From NCBI GenBank assembly GCA_020047835.1, contig JAIFNJ010000251.1, forward strand, positions 1 to 8,872: 8,872 bases of DNA. The letters are read 5' to 3'. A model generated the notes under the pieces. It had not been told where the DNA came from. It was given only the letters and a program-made list of their open reading frames with translations, and searched no databases. Shown piece after piece: positions 1-7,410 of the stretch; within the stretch, counting starts at the first letter, position 1, and each line of letters opens with the position of its first letter. A program made the position numbers and the translations under genes. Source of the DNA: Bacteroidota bacterium (GTDB lineage Bacteria; Bacteroidota; Bacteroidia; Bacteroidales; SZUA-534).

Positions 1-1435
1 GATGTATCTTTTTTTCCGGATTCTTTTTAAACTCGTCTTCTAAAATCAATTCCAAGGTTTCAACATCAATGCGCTTGCCAATTATGTTTTTGTTTTTGTC
101 GAGCAGATAAATCGAAGGTGTTGATTTTACATCATAATTCTGTCTGAAGTGTGACTGATTGTAAGGATCCCAGGCATTTATCCAATTTTCAAGTCCTTGT
201 TCTTTAATAAACTTCAGCCATTCTTCTTTTTCAACTTGTGTATAGATTCCCAGCACTTCAACTCCTTGTCCCCAATACTTATCAGCCAATACTTTCATTT
301 TTGGGGTAGTTTTTTTGCAATGTCCACAACTTGGTTCATAGAAAAACAAAACCGTATATTCAGCATGTATAGTATATAACGATATAAAATGGTCATCGGG
401 ACTAAGTAGCCTTATTTCCTGAGCTTTATTTCCAATCAGGTTGGGTTTTATTTCTTTTACGCGCTCTTCTACTTTACTAAGCCAGGTACTATCGGCCCAA
501 GGAGCATTCCCATTTAAGTAATAAGTTTCCGCAAAAAATACAAAAGCTTTATCCATTCCCATAATATTGGAATTGTTATATTTATTAAATAGTAATTGAA
601 GTGTGTATTTGAATACCTCTTCGTTGCCTTTTGCTTTAACCAAAACCATATAGCTTTCCTTAATTACGGTATCTGGTATCGGTAAAATCATCTTTTCAAA
701 GTAGCGATCAATTTTAGGATGGTAAAATTGAGTCCTCAACAACCGTTCATCTGAAAAGTCAATAAAATCAAAATAATGAGCTTTATAATACTTATATTGA
801 AATGATGAGTCAATTATATTGCCTTTTTCATCTTTTGGAGGTTCAGGTATATCAACCTCTTTATTAAATTTTAGGATAGCAGCAATAAGCGATTCCGGAT
901 GGTCCTTTTCAATGGTTTCCCATTTCATTTTCACTTCATTGTGCAATAGTTGCAAGCTATCAGTCACTATTTTTTTATCGGGTTCCAGCTGGGTTAATTT
1001 TAATTTATCGCGCAGTTTAATCGCCAGTTCCCCTTGCTTAGTCATGAATTTCTGGTAATCAATGTATAAATCCATATCATGGCTGCCTTTTGAAACAAGG
1101 TTTTTAACTAAATCGGTAGCATTACCGGTGTATTTTGTGGTAACCGTGAATTGTTGCTCTTTATCCACAATTAATTCAAAAAACATATTTCCCGGCAGTA
1201 AAACGAAATAAACTCCTCCTGGTAATTTTTCTTTTCCTGAAAACTCCCCAAAACCTTTTCCATCAAGCTTCACCGTATCTTTAGCATACTGCTTATCACC
1301 AAAATAATAGCCTAAATAAATAGTGCTATCTTGTAAATTTTCAATTTTTACTTTTATTTGATAACCTTGGCCAAACAAATTCGTTGATAAAACTATTAAA
1401 CTGAATGCAAAGAATAAATAAATTCGACTTTTCAT
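1..1435 (-). CDS. Exported TlpA-like thioredoxin-fold protein with DUF4369 and DUF5106 regions (3' end cut by window)
   Basis: Probably an extracytoplasmic thiol-disulfide protein; its substrate is unknown. The reading frame opens with ATG at 1435 and stays open for 478 codons to the window edge, so only a few C-terminal residues are likely missing. Residues 1-21 form a signal peptide (MKSRIYLFF, then a hydrophobic core ending LFGQ). Residues about 22-105 resemble the beta-rich DUF4369 domain found at the N-terminus of Bacteroidota TlpA proteins. The helical middle, to about residue 330, resembles DUF5106 (DFSDERLLRTQF, then a later region rich in aromatics). The thioredoxin domain carries the motif PSCGHC with cysteines C370 and C373, and the cis-proline pair T439-P440 (STPSIYLLD). 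With both cysteines present it should be redox active. It may act in disulfide reduction or cytochrome maturation, but no partner gene is visible. It is divergent from the histidine kinase gene. Confidence in the family is high; the physiological role is open. Confidence 0.9.
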   Translation of the reverse strand, partial: MKSRIYLFFAFSLIVLSTNLFGQGYQIKVKIENLQDSTIYLGYYFGDKQYAKDTVKLDGKGFGEFSGKEKLPGGVYFVLLPGNMFFELIVDKEQQFTVTTKYTGNATDLVKNLVSKGSHDMDLYIDYQKFMTKQGELAIKLRDKLKLTQLEPDKKIVTDSLQLLHNEVKMKWETIEKDHPESLIAAILKFNKEVDIPEPPKDEKGNIIDSSFQYKYYKAHYFDFIDFSDERLLRTQFYHPKIDRYFEKMILPIPDTVIKESYMVLVKAKGNEEVFKYTLQLLFNKYNNSNIMGMDKAFVFFAETYYLNGNAPWADSTWLSKVEERVKEIKPNLIGNKAQEIRLLSPDDHFISLYTIHAEYTVLFFYEPSCGHCKKTTPKMKVLADKYWGQGVEVLGIYTQVEKEEWLKFIKEQGLENWINAWDPYNQSHFRQNYDVKSTPSIYLLDKNKNIIGKRIDVETLELILEDEFKKNPEKKIH

Positions 1436-1457
1436 AAACCTATTTTAAAAATGATTT

Positions 1458-1465
1458 CAAAAATA
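1458..1465 (-). promoter_or_regulatory. Candidate -7 element for the thioredoxin-like gene
   Basis: On the minus strand the bases read TATTTTTG, an exact match to the Bacteroidota -7 consensus TAnnTTTG, ending 22 bases before the ATG at 1435. No TTTG lies at the expected 19-21 bases upstream, so only half of the promoter is supported. In AT-rich DNA such a match can arise by chance. Confidence 0.35.
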
Positions 1466-1486
1466 ACAATTAACTACTAATCCTTG

Positions 1487-1517
1487 AAAAAAAATACCCT
1501 CTGTTCATATTTTTTTT
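1487..1517. repeat. Perfect 10-bp A/T inverted repeat with 11-base spacer
   Basis: The arm AAAAAAAATA at 1487-1496 is matched exactly by its reverse complement TATTTTTTTT at 1508-1517, around the spacer CCCTCTGTTCA. It lies just upstream of where the -33 box of the leftward thioredoxin-like gene would be. It could be an operator, an UP-like A-tract pair or bent DNA. A terminator is less likely because the stem contains no G or C and no gene ends nearby. Confidence 0.5.
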
Positions 1518-1772
1518 AAGTGTAGGTTCAATTGTTTCATTGTTTTTAAAACATAGTTAAACAAAATTTTATTTATTTGGTTATTAATTCAGTAGCATTG
1601 ATAACCCTGCAAGTACTTCTTTTATTATGTATTGTTATATCATTACTAATTAAATTATTAGATGATATTGATAGTTACTTGATGAGGGATAACCATGTAA
1701 TTTATGCTATTGATATTATTAGAAGCCAAATAGATATAATGATAACTTTCTTACAAAGCAGTTCGTTAAAGT

Positions 1773-1803
1773 TTTGTTGAGAGAATTGTAATAAGTATAT
1801 TTG
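1773..1803 (+). promoter_or_regulatory. Candidate Bacteroidota promoter for the hybrid histidine kinase
   Basis: A -33 TTTG at 1773-1776 is followed after exactly 19 bases by TATATTTG at 1796-1803, an exact match to the TAnnTTTG -7 box. The spacing is what is known for the primary sigma factor of this phylum. Transcription would start near 1810, giving a leader of about 50 bases before the ATG at 1860. This is the best-supported promoter in the window. Confidence 0.6.
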
Positions 1804-1859
1804 GCAGTATGAAATTATTTATAAGTGACAGAATGTAATTTGCAACTTGCACCGAATTT

Positions 1860-4391
1860 ATGTCAGACCCGCTATCATTTAAGGAATTAGAAAAACTCGT
1901 AAAAGATCTCAAATCGGAAAGAAAGCTTTTAACCGATGAATTGCTTTTAAAGGAACAACATATTCAGTCCAAAGAAAGCCTTTTCAACTTGATTATAAAT
2001 CATTCTCCGGAAGGAATTCTTATCATTCAAGGAGATTCAATAAAATTCATCAATCAAACCGCTTTAAAATTCATTGAGGCTTCCCGCGCTGATTCAGAAA
2101 CACTTGTATTTTCTGAGCTATTGCACCCTGACTATAAAGGACAAATTATTCAATATTTTGCTGAAATTATTGATGGAACAAGAGTTGCTCTGGAGATGGA
2201 GGCAGAATTAGTAACATTAAAAGGAACTGCTATAGCGGCTAAATTATACTGCGAAAAAGTAACAATACCCTTAAATAATCAAGCATCACTTTTAATAAAA
2301 TTTGAAAATATTCAAGCCATTAAAACCAAAGAACGCGAAGACAATAATTTGAGAAGAGCACTTGATTTTTTCGATCAACACTTGTCGGAGGGAATTTTAT
2401 TATTAGAACGAACAGAGTTGGAAGACAACAGCCTTTTTCTTTTTAGGGTAGAGGATGCAAATACGGCGGCAACAAATATACTTGAAAAGCCAAAGAATCA
2501 ACTGGTTGGAATGTTGTTAAATGAGCTGATGAATCCGGATTATTTGTACCAATTGCCCAATAATTTCGATCAATCATTTACTGATGTTTTTGAACTTTAT
2601 ATTAAAAATTTAAAAAAGCACCTGCAATTTAATTTATATGCAATTTCTCAAAACCATGTAGCTTGCAAAATAGCTGATATCACTGATTTTTTTCAAACAA
2701 AGGACCAATTGAATAAGAATTTGCAGAGAAATGAATTATTCACAGAGATACTTAGCATCTTCAATTCCGATATACCTTTTAAAGAAAAATTCAAATTGGT
2801 GATTGATAGGGTAGCATATCATTTTAATCCCAAAAGAATTTTGATAATAAACAACAGCGAGGATCATAAAAAAGGGGAGCTTTTTATTCAATATGTACAC
2901 AAAGATTTTGAACCATTTTCCAATAATTTTTTAATTCATTTTGACAAAGTACCTTCGTGGAACCGAATGTTGAAGGAGCGAAAAATGATTCTGGGTTTTA
3001 CCTTGCAATACCTTCCTGAAGATATGCAAACCTACCTCAAAAACCTTCAAATGCGCGGTGCTTATATTTTCCCCGTTGTGGTTGAAAATAGTTTATACGG
3101 TTCCATTGTTTTTGAAAGCCATGATAAAGTGGAGTGGGATAATACTGAAATTAATTATTTAAAAATGGTTTCAGTACTAATAACTAACTTAACATCAAGA
3201 AAGAATTACGAAGATAAATTATTGAAATCAAAAGAGAAAGCCGAAGAAGCAGATCGGCTGAAATCATCATTCTTAGCTAATATGTCACACGATATTCGGA
3301 TACCAATGACAGCAATTATTGGTTTTTCTGATCTATTAGCTGATCCCGATTTAACCCTTGGTGAACGAGAAGAATTTATTGAACTGATAAGTAAAAGTGG
3401 ACAGGACTTGCTTACACTTATTGATAATATTGTGGATGTTGCAAAGATAGAAACAGGGCAATTGCGGTTAAATAGAGAAAAATATCAATTATCAACTCTT
3501 TTTAAAGAGCTCTATAGTTTACATAATAAGGACTCTAAGATAATTGAACGCGATGATTTAGAATTGGTGATTGATTTTAAAGAAAAACACCAAAAATTAT
3601 CCATTGAAACAGATATTTTTCGATTCAAACAAGTTTTTAGCAATTTAATTGATAATGCAATAAAATTTACTGAAAGGGGAGTTATTCATTTTGGAATAAG
3701 CAATACTTGGGCCAATACCATTGAATTCTATGTTCAAGATACCGGAATAGGTATTGCCGAAGGAACACAAGATGTTATATTTGAACGTTTTAGTAAAATT
3801 GATCGGTCGTACACCAAAGAATACAATGGAACTGGATTGGGATTAGCCATTTGTAAAAGCCTGGTACAATTAATGGGAGGGGAGATACGGGTTATTTCCT
3901 ATCCGGGTAAAGGTTCCACTTTTTATTTTACTCATCCATTGCCAGCTGATTCCGAGGAAAAATTGTTGACTAAAGCAAAATTGTCCGATGATTCTTCCAA
4001 AATATTTAGTGGAAAGCATATATTAATTGCTGAAGATGTGGAACAAAACTATCGACTTTTAGAATATATTTTACAACCCACGAATGCATCCATAAAATGG
4101 GCAAAAAATGGATTAGAAGCATTGGAATATGTAGCTGAAAGCAATCCGGTTGATGTTATTTTAATGGATATTAGAATGCCCCTAATGAATGGAATTGAAG
4201 CAACAAAAGAAATTCTTAAAATCCGAAAAATTCCAATAATTGCTCAAACTGCTTATATTATGGGTGATGAAAAGGAGTTAGCCTATAATGCCGGATGTAT
4301 AAATTATTTAACTAAACCTATTAACGCTACCAACTTGATTAAAATTTTAGAGGATATTTTATTGCATAACCCAGATACCAAAGTACTTTAA
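1860..4391 (+). CDS. Soluble hybrid sensor histidine kinase (two PAS-like, GAF-like, HisKA, HATPase, receiver)
   Basis: An 843-residue kinase that should autophosphorylate on histidine and pass the phosphate to its own receiver. A charged, probably coiled-coil lead (about 5-40) precedes a PAS-like region (about 40-155, with NHSPEGILII), a second diverged PAS-like region (about 165-280), a GAF-like region (about 290-445) and a linker helix. The HisKA H-box has H477 in MSHDIRIPM. The ATPase domain has the N-box around N595 and N599, DTGIGI from D627, the F-box FERFSK and GTGLGL from G657. The C-terminal receiver has the acidic pair E725-D726, phospho-acceptor D770 in LMDIRMP, T797 and K819 in LTKP. 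All catalytic residues are present. No transmembrane segment or signal peptide is visible, so it should sense a cytoplasmic cue. There is no DNA-binding output domain and no neighbouring response regulator, so the downstream target is unknown; an Hpt protein or a separate regulator elsewhere is possible. Transcribed alone from a candidate promoter at 1773-1803. Confidence 0.95.
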   Translation: MSDPLSFKELEKLVKDLKSERKLLTDELLLKEQHIQSKESLFNLIINHSPEGILIIQGDSIKFINQTALKFIEASRADSETLVFSELLHPDYKGQIIQYFAEIIDGTRVALEMEAELVTLKGTAIAAKLYCEKVTIPLNNQASLLIKFENIQAIKTKEREDNNLRRALDFFDQHLSEGILLLERTELEDNSLFLFRVEDANTAATNILEKPKNQLVGMLLNELMNPDYLYQLPNNFDQSFTDVFELYIKNLKKHLQFNLYAISQNHVACKIADITDFFQTKDQLNKNLQRNELFTEILSIFNSDIPFKEKFKLVIDRVAYHFNPKRILIINNSEDHKKGELFIQYVHKDFEPFSNNFLIHFDKVPSWNRMLKERKMILGFTLQYLPEDMQTYLKNLQMRGAYIFPVVVENSLYGSIVFESHDKVEWDNTEINYLKMVSVLITNLTSRKNYEDKLLKSKEKAEEADRLKSSFLANMSHDIRIPMTAIIGFSDLLADPDLTLGEREEFIELISKSGQDLLTLIDNIVDVAKIETGQLRLNREKYQLSTLFKELYSLHNKDSKIIERDDLELVIDFKEKHQKLSIETDIFRFKQVFSNLIDNAIKFTERGVIHFGISNTWANTIEFYVQDTGIGIAEGTQDVIFERFSKIDRSYTKEYNGTGLGLAICKSLVQLMGGEIRVISYPGKGSTFYFTHPLPADSEEKLLTKAKLSDDSSKIFSGKHILIAEDVEQNYRLLEYILQPTNASIKWAKNGLEALEYVAESNPVDVILMDIRMPLMNGIEATKEILKIRKIPIIAQTAYIMGDEKELAYNAGCINYLTKPINATNLIKILEDILLHNPDTKVL

Positions 4392-4412
4392 TTGGGTTGG
4401 TTCATTGGTAAT

Positions 4413-4434
4413 AAAAAATCGAATTCAATTTTTT
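4413..4434 (+). other. Weak A/T hairpin between kinase and fabG
   Basis: AAAAAAT at 4413-4419 can pair with ATTTTTT at 4428-4434 around an 8-base loop containing GAATTC, 22 bases after the kinase stop codon. It has no G-C pair in the stem, so as a terminator it would be weak, and it may simply be AT-rich sequence. No better terminator for the kinase gene is visible. Confidence 0.2.
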
Positions 4435-4437
4435 CTT

Positions 4438-4445
4438 TATATTTG
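4438..4445 (+). promoter_or_regulatory. Candidate -7 element for the FabG-type reductase
   Basis: TATATTTG matches the Bacteroidota -7 consensus TAnnTTTG exactly and lies 51 bases before the ATG at 4497, giving a leader of about 45 bases. No TTTG or TTG sits 19-21 bases upstream; the nearest TTG at 4405-4407 is 30 bases away. The identical octamer occurs in the kinase promoter at 1796-1803. Confidence 0.45.
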
Positions 4446-4496
4446 TGCCCTCACTTTTGAGTCGTAAATTGTAATTATTAATTTAAATCGTAGTAT

Positions 4497-5243
4497 ATGA
4501 AAATTCTTGAAGGAAAAGTAGCAATTGTTACTGGTGCTTCGCGCGGTATTGGCAGAATGATAGCCTTAAAATTTGCTCAGCATGGTGCTATCGTAGCCTT
4601 TTCTGATCTAAAAATTGATGAAAATGCTCAAGCGGTTGAAAAAGAATTGCGTTCCTATGGTGTACAAGCTAAAGCGTATGCTTCGAATGCCTCTGATTAC
4701 AATGCATCCCAGGAATTTGTTGATCAGGTAGTGAAGGATTTTGGAAGAGTTGATATTCTTATAAACAATGCAGGTATTACTCGCGATGGTTTATTGATGA
4801 GAATGACTGAAGAGCAATGGGATCTGGTAATTGCAGTGAATTTAAAATCAGTGTTTAATCTTACCAAAGCAGTGCAAAAATATATGCTCAAACAACGTTC
4901 CGGTTCTATCGTGAATATGAGTTCTGTGGTAGGTGTTCGTGGAAATGCAGGTCAATCAAACTATTCCGCTTCAAAAGCAGGGATTATTGGCTTTACTAAA
5001 TCCATTGCGCTTGAATTAGGGTCACGAAACATCCGTTGCAATGCTATTGCCCCAGGTTTTATTGAAACAGAGATGACGGCTCAATTGCCAGAAGTAGAAA
5101 AAGAAGGTTGGTTGAAAAGTATTCCTTTGAAAAGAGGAGGTAAACCTGAAGAGGTAGCCGATGTTGCTGCTTTTTTGGCTTCCGATATGTCATCGTATGT
5201 TAGCGGTCAAGTTATTAATGTTTGTGGTGCAATGCTAACTTAA
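4497..5243 (+). CDS. fabG: 3-oxoacyl-[acyl-carrier-protein] reductase, FabG-type short-chain dehydrogenase
   Basis: A classical short-chain dehydrogenase of 248 residues, the usual FabG length. By family it reduces 3-oxoacyl-ACP to 3-hydroxyacyl-ACP in the cytoplasm during fatty acid elongation. The Rossmann glycine motif TGASRGIG is at residues 12-19, NNAG at 90-93, and the catalytic set is N115, S143, Y156 and K160 (NYSASK). The stretch NNAGITRDGLLMRM, GNAGQSNYSASKAG and the end LASDMSSYVSGQVINV are very FabG-like. D37, at the end of the second beta strand, is where NADH-dependent relatives carry an acidic residue, so cofactor choice may favour NADH. The C-terminus reads NVCGAMLT, where many FabGs have a Gly-Gly pair. 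No acpP, fabF or fabD gene lies beside it, so a role outside the core cycle cannot be excluded. It has its own -7 motif and a downstream terminator and appears to be a single-gene unit. Confidence 0.85.
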   Translation: MKILEGKVAIVTGASRGIGRMIALKFAQHGAIVAFSDLKIDENAQAVEKELRSYGVQAKAYASNASDYNASQEFVDQVVKDFGRVDILINNAGITRDGLLMRMTEEQWDLVIAVNLKSVFNLTKAVQKYMLKQRSGSIVNMSSVVGVRGNAGQSNYSASKAGIIGFTKSIALELGSRNIRCNAIAPGFIETEMTAQLPEVEKEGWLKSIPLKRGGKPEEVADVAAFLASDMSSYVSGQVINVCGAMLT

Positions 5244-5266
5244 TACAAAATAAAGATTCAATAAAT

Positions 5267-5301
5267 ATCCCTGCTTTTAATAAAAGAAGTGGGGATTTTT
5301 T
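5267..5301 (+). terminator. Intrinsic terminator after fabG
   Basis: Bases 5267-5278 can pair along all 12 positions with 5285-5296 (Watson-Crick pairs plus three G-T wobbles), leaving a 6-base AATAAA loop. The stem includes ATCCC against GGGAT and runs directly into six T residues at 5296-5301. It begins 23 bases after the fabG stop codon, as expected for a rho-independent terminator. Oddly, it ends only 14 bases before the GTG start of the next gene. Confidence 0.8.
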
Positions 5302-5315
5302 AATTCTAAAAACCT

Positions 5316-7400
5316 GTGAATACTGCCATACAATTTACTTATTCTGGTTGGTTTCTGATTCTTGCACTATTGGTTGCAATAGCTGCTAGTATGCTGCTCT
5401 ATATGAAAATGACATCCAATGAGGACTGGTCGAAAAAACGCCGGATTGTTTTGGGAACTTTGCGCTTTTTAATTCTTTTTGTGATTGGATTTTTACTATT
5501 GATTCCGGTTCTAAAAACACGTTCGCTTAATACAAAAAAACCAGTAATTGTAATTGCTCAAGATAATTCGGAATCAATGCTGCTTTCAAGGGATTCCGTG
5601 TATAATAGGACGTTATTACCCAGTCAAATAAACGCACTAGTTCAAAAATTATCGTCAAAGTACGAAGTAAGGACCTTGCAATTTGGAGAAAAGACGGATA
5701 GTTTGAATTGGAGTTTTTCTGAAAAGGAAACGAACTTTGAATCATTATTTTCAATTTTTAATACCCGTTTTTTAAATGAGAATATAGGTGCTTTACTTAT
5801 TTCCAGCGATGGCATTGTAAATCGAGGTGTTTCGCCCATTTTTTCAGCTCAAAACCTTCCTTTTCCTATTTATTGCCTTGCATTGGGTGACACCAATTCA
5901 TTAATGGATTTTAGTATTAAACAAATTGACTGCAATAAAATAGCCTTTAAAGGGAATAGCATTCCAGTATTTGTAAATATTAGTGCTACAGATCTTAAAG
6001 GTAAAACGGCTACGGTGGAATTATTGCAGCATGATAAAATACTTGCTGCTCAAACTATTGAAGTAGATGCGAAACAATACTTTAAAAAGCTGGCTTTTCA
6101 GATTCAAGCCGATAGTTTGGGAATTACTGAATATCAACTTCGGATTCAATCTAACAGTAAGGATGAAAACTTAGTAAATAATAGCAAGCGATTTTATGTG
6201 GAAGTTACTGAGGACCAGAAAGAAATATTGCTTCTGTTTGATGGGTACCATCCGGATGTAGCCGTTTTTCAAAATGTAATGAGAGGAAACCCAGCATTTA
6301 AACTGACCAAGATTCAAAGTAATCAACCCATTGATAGTATTGAGAACTATGATTTGATAATTTTGCACCAGTTGCCATCTAAAACACAAAACTTACAACA
6401 TGTAATATCCTCCATTATTTTGAATGAAATACCAGTGCTGTTTGTAATTGGCCAACAAACTTCAATAGATGCCTTAAATAATTTAAAGACCATGTTGCAA
6501 ATCGAGCAAAATAAAGAATTAAATACTGAAATATTTCCTTCATTTAATGCTGCATTTTCCTTGTTTAAAACGACATTCGATTTGGATGCATTCAATGGTT
6601 TTCCGCCCTTACAGATTCCGTTAGGTAATTATCCTGAAGTACCTGCAGGAAATTGTATGCTCTACCAACGCATCGGCCAAATTAACACGAGTAAACCCTT
6701 GTGGTTTTTTTCTGAATCAGGTAATTATAAAACCGGGTTCATTGTGGGTGAAGGAATATGGAAGTGGAGTCTTTATGAATATTCCCAATTTTCAAATCAC
6801 AGCATTACCAGCGAATTAATTTTAAAATCCATTCAACACTTAACTTCAGAAAATAAAAAAGATCCTTTGGTCATTGAAATTTCTCCCGTTTTGGAGCAGG
6901 AAAAGCCTGTTTTTTTTAATGCGAAACTCTTTAATCCATCTTATGAACTGGTTAATGAGCCGGATTTATTTCTTGAAATTACGGATGAAATGAATAATAA
7001 GTATCCTTTTATCTTTCAAAAAACGGAAAATGCCTATTCATTATCCGTTGGCAGTTTGCCATTAGGTACATACCGGTACCTGGCAAAAACAAAATTGGGT
7101 GAAACAAGTATTCAAAAAAGTGGAAAATTTATTATTCAGGAATCGCAACTTGAAAAAAATGAATTAATAGCAAACCATACGTTGCTTTTTCGCTTAGCCA
7201 ATGAGCATCGAGGCAAAATGTTTTATAAAGAGCAGATCGATGATATAGCGGTAGAGCTGTTAAAAGATGATACCATTGTTCCGGTTGTTTATGAGAAAAA
7301 AGGGTATTTTGAATTAATAAACTTCAAAAGTATATTTATTTTGTTGCTTGTTTTGGCTTGCACTGAATGGTTTTTAAGAAAGTTTTGGGGCAGTATTTAA
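5316..7400 (+). CDS. Membrane-anchored VWA-like protein, BatA-like/glutamine-amidotransferase-like architecture
   Basis: A 694-residue inner-membrane protein of unproven function. Two N-terminal membrane helices (about 11-30 and 44-65) flank a basic loop (SKKRR at 39-43). By the positive-inside rule this loop is cytoplasmic, which puts the large central part in the periplasm. A third helix at about 671-686 is followed by EWFLRKFWG. The VWA-like domain starts after helix 2: IVIAQDNSESM gives a full DxSxS metal-binding motif (D83, S85, S87), and LLISSDG (D165) fits the later MIDAS aspartate. An Ig-like region follows (about 200-297), then an alpha/beta region (about 300-510) with VGEGIWKW at 477-484, a motif I associate with proteins joining VWA and amidotransferase-like folds; no Cys-His-Glu triad is evident. 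Residues 515-610 look beta-rich. The start is GTG: in-frame stops lie at 5301 and 5307, and the next ATG would remove helix 1. No MoxR ATPase or DUF58 gene adjoins it, unlike typical Bat clusters. It is probably co-transcribed with the lipoprotein gene 10 bases downstream. Confidence 0.75.
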   Translation: MNTAIQFTYSGWFLILALLVAIAASMLLYMKMTSNEDWSKKRRIVLGTLRFLILFVIGFLLLIPVLKTRSLNTKKPVIVIAQDNSESMLLSRDSVYNRTLLPSQINALVQKLSSKYEVRTLQFGEKTDSLNWSFSEKETNFESLFSIFNTRFLNENIGALLISSDGIVNRGVSPIFSAQNLPFPIYCLALGDTNSLMDFSIKQIDCNKIAFKGNSIPVFVNISATDLKGKTATVELLQHDKILAAQTIEVDAKQYFKKLAFQIQADSLGITEYQLRIQSNSKDENLVNNSKRFYVEVTEDQKEILLLFDGYHPDVAVFQNVMRGNPAFKLTKIQSNQPIDSIENYDLIILHQLPSKTQNLQHVISSIILNEIPVLFVIGQQTSIDALNNLKTMLQIEQNKELNTEIFPSFNAAFSLFKTTFDLDAFNGFPPLQIPLGNYPEVPAGNCMLYQRIGQINTSKPLWFFSESGNYKTGFIVGEGIWKWSLYEYSQFSNHSITSELILKSIQHLTSENKKDPLVIEISPVLEQEKPVFFNAKLFNPSYELVNEPDLFLEITDEMNNKYPFIFQKTENAYSLSVGSLPLGTYRYLAKTKLGETSIQKSGKFIIQESQLEKNELIANHTLLFRLANEHRGKMFYKEQIDDIAVELLKDDTIVPVVYEKKGYFELINFKSIFILLLVLACTEWFLRKFWGSI

Positions 7401-7410
7401 ATTACTTATT

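Larger units (their letters stand above)
1436..1859. other. Divergent AT-rich intergenic region
   Basis: These 424 bases separate the divergent thioredoxin-like and histidine kinase genes. They hold a candidate -7 element for the leftward gene, a full candidate promoter for the rightward gene and a perfect A/T inverted repeat, each listed separately. A 67-codon open stretch at 1577-1780 would need a TTG start and has no recognisable homology or ribosome binding site, so I do not call it a gene. I see no tRNA or structured RNA here. Confidence 0.7.

Noticed and set aside
1577..1780. Open stretch of 67 codons in the divergent intergenic region, with a hydrophobic N-terminal half
   Set aside because: It needs a TTG start, has no ribosome binding site or recognisable similarity, and its leucine/isoleucine-rich make-up is expected from AT-rich noncoding DNA. 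The kinase promoter overlaps its end. Conservation in relatives would revive it.
1834..1852. TAATTTG and a short TTGCAAC/TTGCACC tandem just before the kinase start, as a second promoter or operator
   Set aside because: The -7 match lacks one base and would leave almost no leader. Two 7-base near-repeats are too short to support a binding site.
5215..5223. TAATGTTTG inside the 3' end of fabG as a promoter for the VWA-like gene
   Set aside because: It has three instead of two bases between TA and TTTG, no -33 TTTG at the right distance, and a terminator lies between it and the gene.
5527..6595. Several minus-strand open stretches of 65-82 codons within the VWA-like gene
   Set aside because: They lie inside a convincing plus-strand gene, have no recognisable domains or promoters and look like frame shadows.
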